From: Ophioceras dolichostomum
Taxonomy: Eukaryota; Ascomycota; Sordariomycetes; Magnaporthales; Ophioceraceae
Assembly (NCBI GenBank): GCA_003049485.1
Contig: PYST01000562.1
Location: 5,930 to 16,655 of the forward strand
Direction: 5' to 3'
Length of the DNA stretch: 10,726 nucleotides
Both the position numbers and the translations under genes were made by a program. The notes beneath the pieces are model-generated. The model made no database searches, had not been told where the DNA came from, and saw nothing but the letters and a program-made list of their open reading frames with translations. Below, piece after piece: positions 8,534 through 10,726 of the stretch. Numbering within the stretch: position 1 is the stretch's first letter; every line of letters starts with the position of its first letter.

Positions 8534-8609
8534 GGGCATGGAGCCCAAGACTACCCCTATGTACCCACCGAGGCAGCCATGAGAAAAACATCGAGGAAAG
8601 ACAGACACG
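8534..8609. other. short convergent intergenic gap
   Basis: Only 76 bp separate the end of the plus-strand ankyrin frame and the stop of the minus-strand retropepsin-like gene. Transcripts from the two would probably overlap at their 3' ends. No clear polyadenylation signal is seen for either strand. Confidence 0.5.
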
Positions 8610-10408
8610 TTATCCCGATCGGGCTGGCCGTGCACCAGAGGGAGGAGGAGGCGACGACGTGTACGTGGGAAGGAGTGGGATTGATGCTGGCCTCCCCGGA
8701 GTCCCGCGTACTCGACCCCAGAGCCTAGACAGCCGCGACGCCAGAGCATCTTTCTGCGGGCCACCCAGCCGACCCGGGGATCCTGCAGCTGCGGCAGCAC
8801 CAGCAGCGGTCGTCGTTGCCTCCTGTTTCGGAAACGCGAGATCGTGTGCAGCTTTCCGCGCCTCCCACTGCCGGATGATCTCGTCCTCCTTACCCTGCTC
8901 AACCAATTTCTCCTGCCCTGAAAGTCCCTCGATACGCTTCCGGGCGGCGTCGCGACGGAAGTATTCGCGCTCCCGCATTTCAGGCCCGAATCCGTTCGGC
9001 GATGTATCTGCAAAACGGAATGCGGCAAAAATGATAGGCGCGACCTTCATCAGTTGCGTGTCACTCACGTGGAAAAAAAAACAAAAAAACAGGGCGACTT
9101 TCCTAGCGCGTGAGATGATGGGACTAACTACTCACAGTCGTCAAGCTGATAGCGCGCTATCGAGTCTTCACCCCGTCGGCCGCGCCTCGATTCGCGGATA
9201 CCGTAAGTGACCCGGGGGCTCCTATCACCGGGCCCCCGGACGAACGAGCTGCGGTGCTTGCGAAAGACGTCGTATTCAAGGAGAAAATCGCGACCGAGGA
9301 TGACCTTGGTAGGGGGACGCTCGAGCACGAAAAAGTCGCAGCGGATAGGCCCGCCTTCGCCCTCGCCCTCGCCCTTGGCGGCTTCGTCCCGGCGGTGGAA
9401 AAACTCCCACTGCAGCCCTATCACCCTGCCGAGCGTGACGACGGTCAAGCCATCGGCGGCCTGCACCGCGACGCAGCTCGTCGGGCCGACGTCGATCTTC
9501 CAGCCGTGGTCCATCGCCAGCGCGTAGGAGACGGCCATGATGTCCGAGGTGGGGTCCGGAAGAGCCTCCAGGAGTTCGCCGTCCAGCCGGCCCGACACGC
9601 GCCGGAGACGCGGGTCATAGAGACAGCCGACCACGCGGGGTGGCCGTCGTGGCTGCTGCTGCTGCAGCTTTGACGCGGGCGCCGTTGCCGCTTCTCTTTC
9701 TTCTCTGCGGGGAGATGGAGATGGAGGAGGGGGCGGTCGATAGGTGTCGAACAGCGTGTCTAGGACGGCTGTCTCGCGCAGGAACGCCTGCCCGAGAACG
9801 AGGGCGTGCGCGGGATGGTTGAGAACTTGGCATCTGGCTTTAGCTGCTTTGCTTGTTTTGCCTGTTTTGCTTGTTGTGCTGGCGTCGCCAACGGAGACGG
9901 AGGACGCCTCGACGACGAATTTAAACCGAACCGTCACCTCGCCGAGGGACCAGACCCAAGCGCCCGAAGCGAGACGGAACTTCTTCTTCCTCTTTCTGTT
10001 GATGATGCCGAAGGGGCGTCGCGCGACGAGAGATGACGAGATGAAGTTGTCGTTGGCGCATGGATTGGGCAGTGCGTCGATGCGGATGCCGTTCACCTTG
10101 CCCGGGATCGCCACACTTTGGCCATTCTGGCCGTGGAATATTCTCGCTTCCCTGCTTGTCGCCTGTCTCGCTAGATCATCTGGGGGTCGCTCTTCCAACC
10201 CTCCCTGCACCACGGAAGTCGGCCCGTCTTTCTCAAGTCCAGGTGCACTCTCGCGCGACCTGCGCTCAACAAGCGCGAGTCCCGCATCATCAGGTCTCAC
10301 GGCCTCTGTCTCCGGAGGCAGTGCTTGCGGGATGGGCTGTGCTCGCGCTTCACCTGCCACATCCTCATTGGGTGCAATTGTTGTCTGGGGGTCGCCAATC
10401 GCCATCAT
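8610..10408 (-). CDS. double retropepsin-like protein with degenerate active sites
   Basis: Exon 1 is 10408-9136 and exon 2 is 9007-8610, giving 556 residues. The 128-bp intron (GTGAGT to TTTTGCAG) is phase 1, and without splicing the frame stops one codon later. Two pepsin-like half folds follow an N-terminal low-complexity region. Domain 1 (about 101-221) has VNGIRIDALPNPCANDNFIS and ends LGQAFL (205-210). Domain 2 (about 259-383) has LLEALPDPTSDIMAVS and ends LGRDFL (371-376). The Asp-Thr-Gly expected in retropepsins is Asn-Pro-Cys (115-117) in the first and Asp-Pro-Thr (285-287) in the second, so peptidase activity is doubtful. A proline- and glutamine-rich linker (about 223-258) joins them. 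Exon 2 adds a charged helical tail (about 433-478). The start at 10408, or the adjacent ATG at 10405 with an ideal context, follows a C-rich leader; an in-frame ATG at 10471 is possible. It may be a domesticated retroelement protease or a binding protein. Confidence 0.72.
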
Positions 10409-10726
10409 CGTAGTTGCTGGATGAGTGAGTGGTTGAAGGGCGCGGCAAAGTGTGGTGGAAGTCGGGAGCATTGATGACCAGAATCGACACGACACTTTTT
10501 TTTTCCACTCCTTTTCCTCCCCCTTTCAAGCTAGCCCTGTAACGTGGCGGTGGCTCAGCTGATGAATTGATTGTTCCGCCCATAATTAGGCTAGGCCAGG
10601 AAGACATGCGGCTGAAATTCTACGTCTTGCTGCCTGCTTTGTGACGTTCTCCCCCTACGTACAAAGGAAAAATAGAGCGTTGTATTGTAAAGAGTGATGC
10701 TCTCCTAAAGAGAGGGGTCACCTCCG
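10409..10726 (-). promoter_or_regulatory. 5' leader and promoter region of the retropepsin-like gene
   Basis: Read on the minus strand, the last 50 bases before the start are rich in C and A (CACCACACTTTGCCGCGCCC, then CACTCACTCATCCAGC), a typical fungal leader. A nine-base A run (plus-strand T run 10496-10504) and a purine tract lie further up. I see no clear TATA box; TAATTATGG near 10580-10588 is a weak candidate. A small hairpin, CTCTC-CTAAA-GAGAG, sits near 10700-10714. No gene is visible in this stretch. Confidence 0.4.

Noticed and set aside
7748..8591. Overlapping minus-strand open frames (140 and 170 codons)
   Set aside because: They are antisense to ankyrin repeats; composition bias of GC-rich coding DNA opens the opposite frames.
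8530..9210. 226-codon plus-strand open frame
   Set aside because: It overlaps the intron and exon 2 of the minus-strand retropepsin-like gene and has no recognisable content.
9744..10424. 226-codon plus-strand open frame
   Set aside because: It is antisense to exon 1 of the retropepsin-like gene, which has the recognisable double domain and intron structure.

Overview
The window looks like nuclear DNA of a filamentous ascomycete (Pezizomycotina, probably Sordariomycetes and plant-associated). Three things point there: short GT-AG introns with CTRAY-type branch sites, GC-rich third codon positions, and gene families that are fungal (a secreted PL1 pectate lyase, a HeLo/HET-S-type protein with amyloid motifs, a fungal ankyrin family, and a double retropepsin-like protein). 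No bacterial-style operon or Shine-Dalgarno pattern is visible.

Layout. Positions 1-3270 hold no gene I can support, only short palindromes. A CCAAT and TATA promoter (3272-3318) precedes an intact two-exon secreted pectate lyase (3456-4533, +). Positions 4534-6082 are gene-poor. They contain two diverged direct copies of a ~205-bp element (4942-5147 and 5445-5649) that share nested hairpins, with an AT-rich island between them. At 6083-6994 (+) lies a HeLo-domain gene ending in two HET-s-related amyloid-like motifs, readable only across three one-base frameshifts. Just downstream (7120-8533, +) is an ankyrin-repeat gene broken by stops and frameshifts. Convergent with it is a two-exon gene (8610-10408, -) for a protein with two retropepsin-like folds whose catalytic Asp-Thr-Gly signatures are degenerate in both copies. 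Its promoter and leader run to about 10726.

How the parts may relate. The pectate lyase is an independent secreted plant-cell-wall enzyme. The HeLo/amyloid gene, the ankyrin gene and the retropepsin-like gene form a compact accessory cluster. HeLo proteins with such motifs are known in fungi as membrane-targeting cell-death effectors, usually triggered by amyloid templating from an NLR receptor. No NLR lies in the window, and the neighbour is an ankyrin protein instead. All clear frameshifts in the two broken genes are in the same direction (one base missing), some next to homopolymers. True decay and uncorrected sequencing indels must therefore be separated before either gene is called dead.
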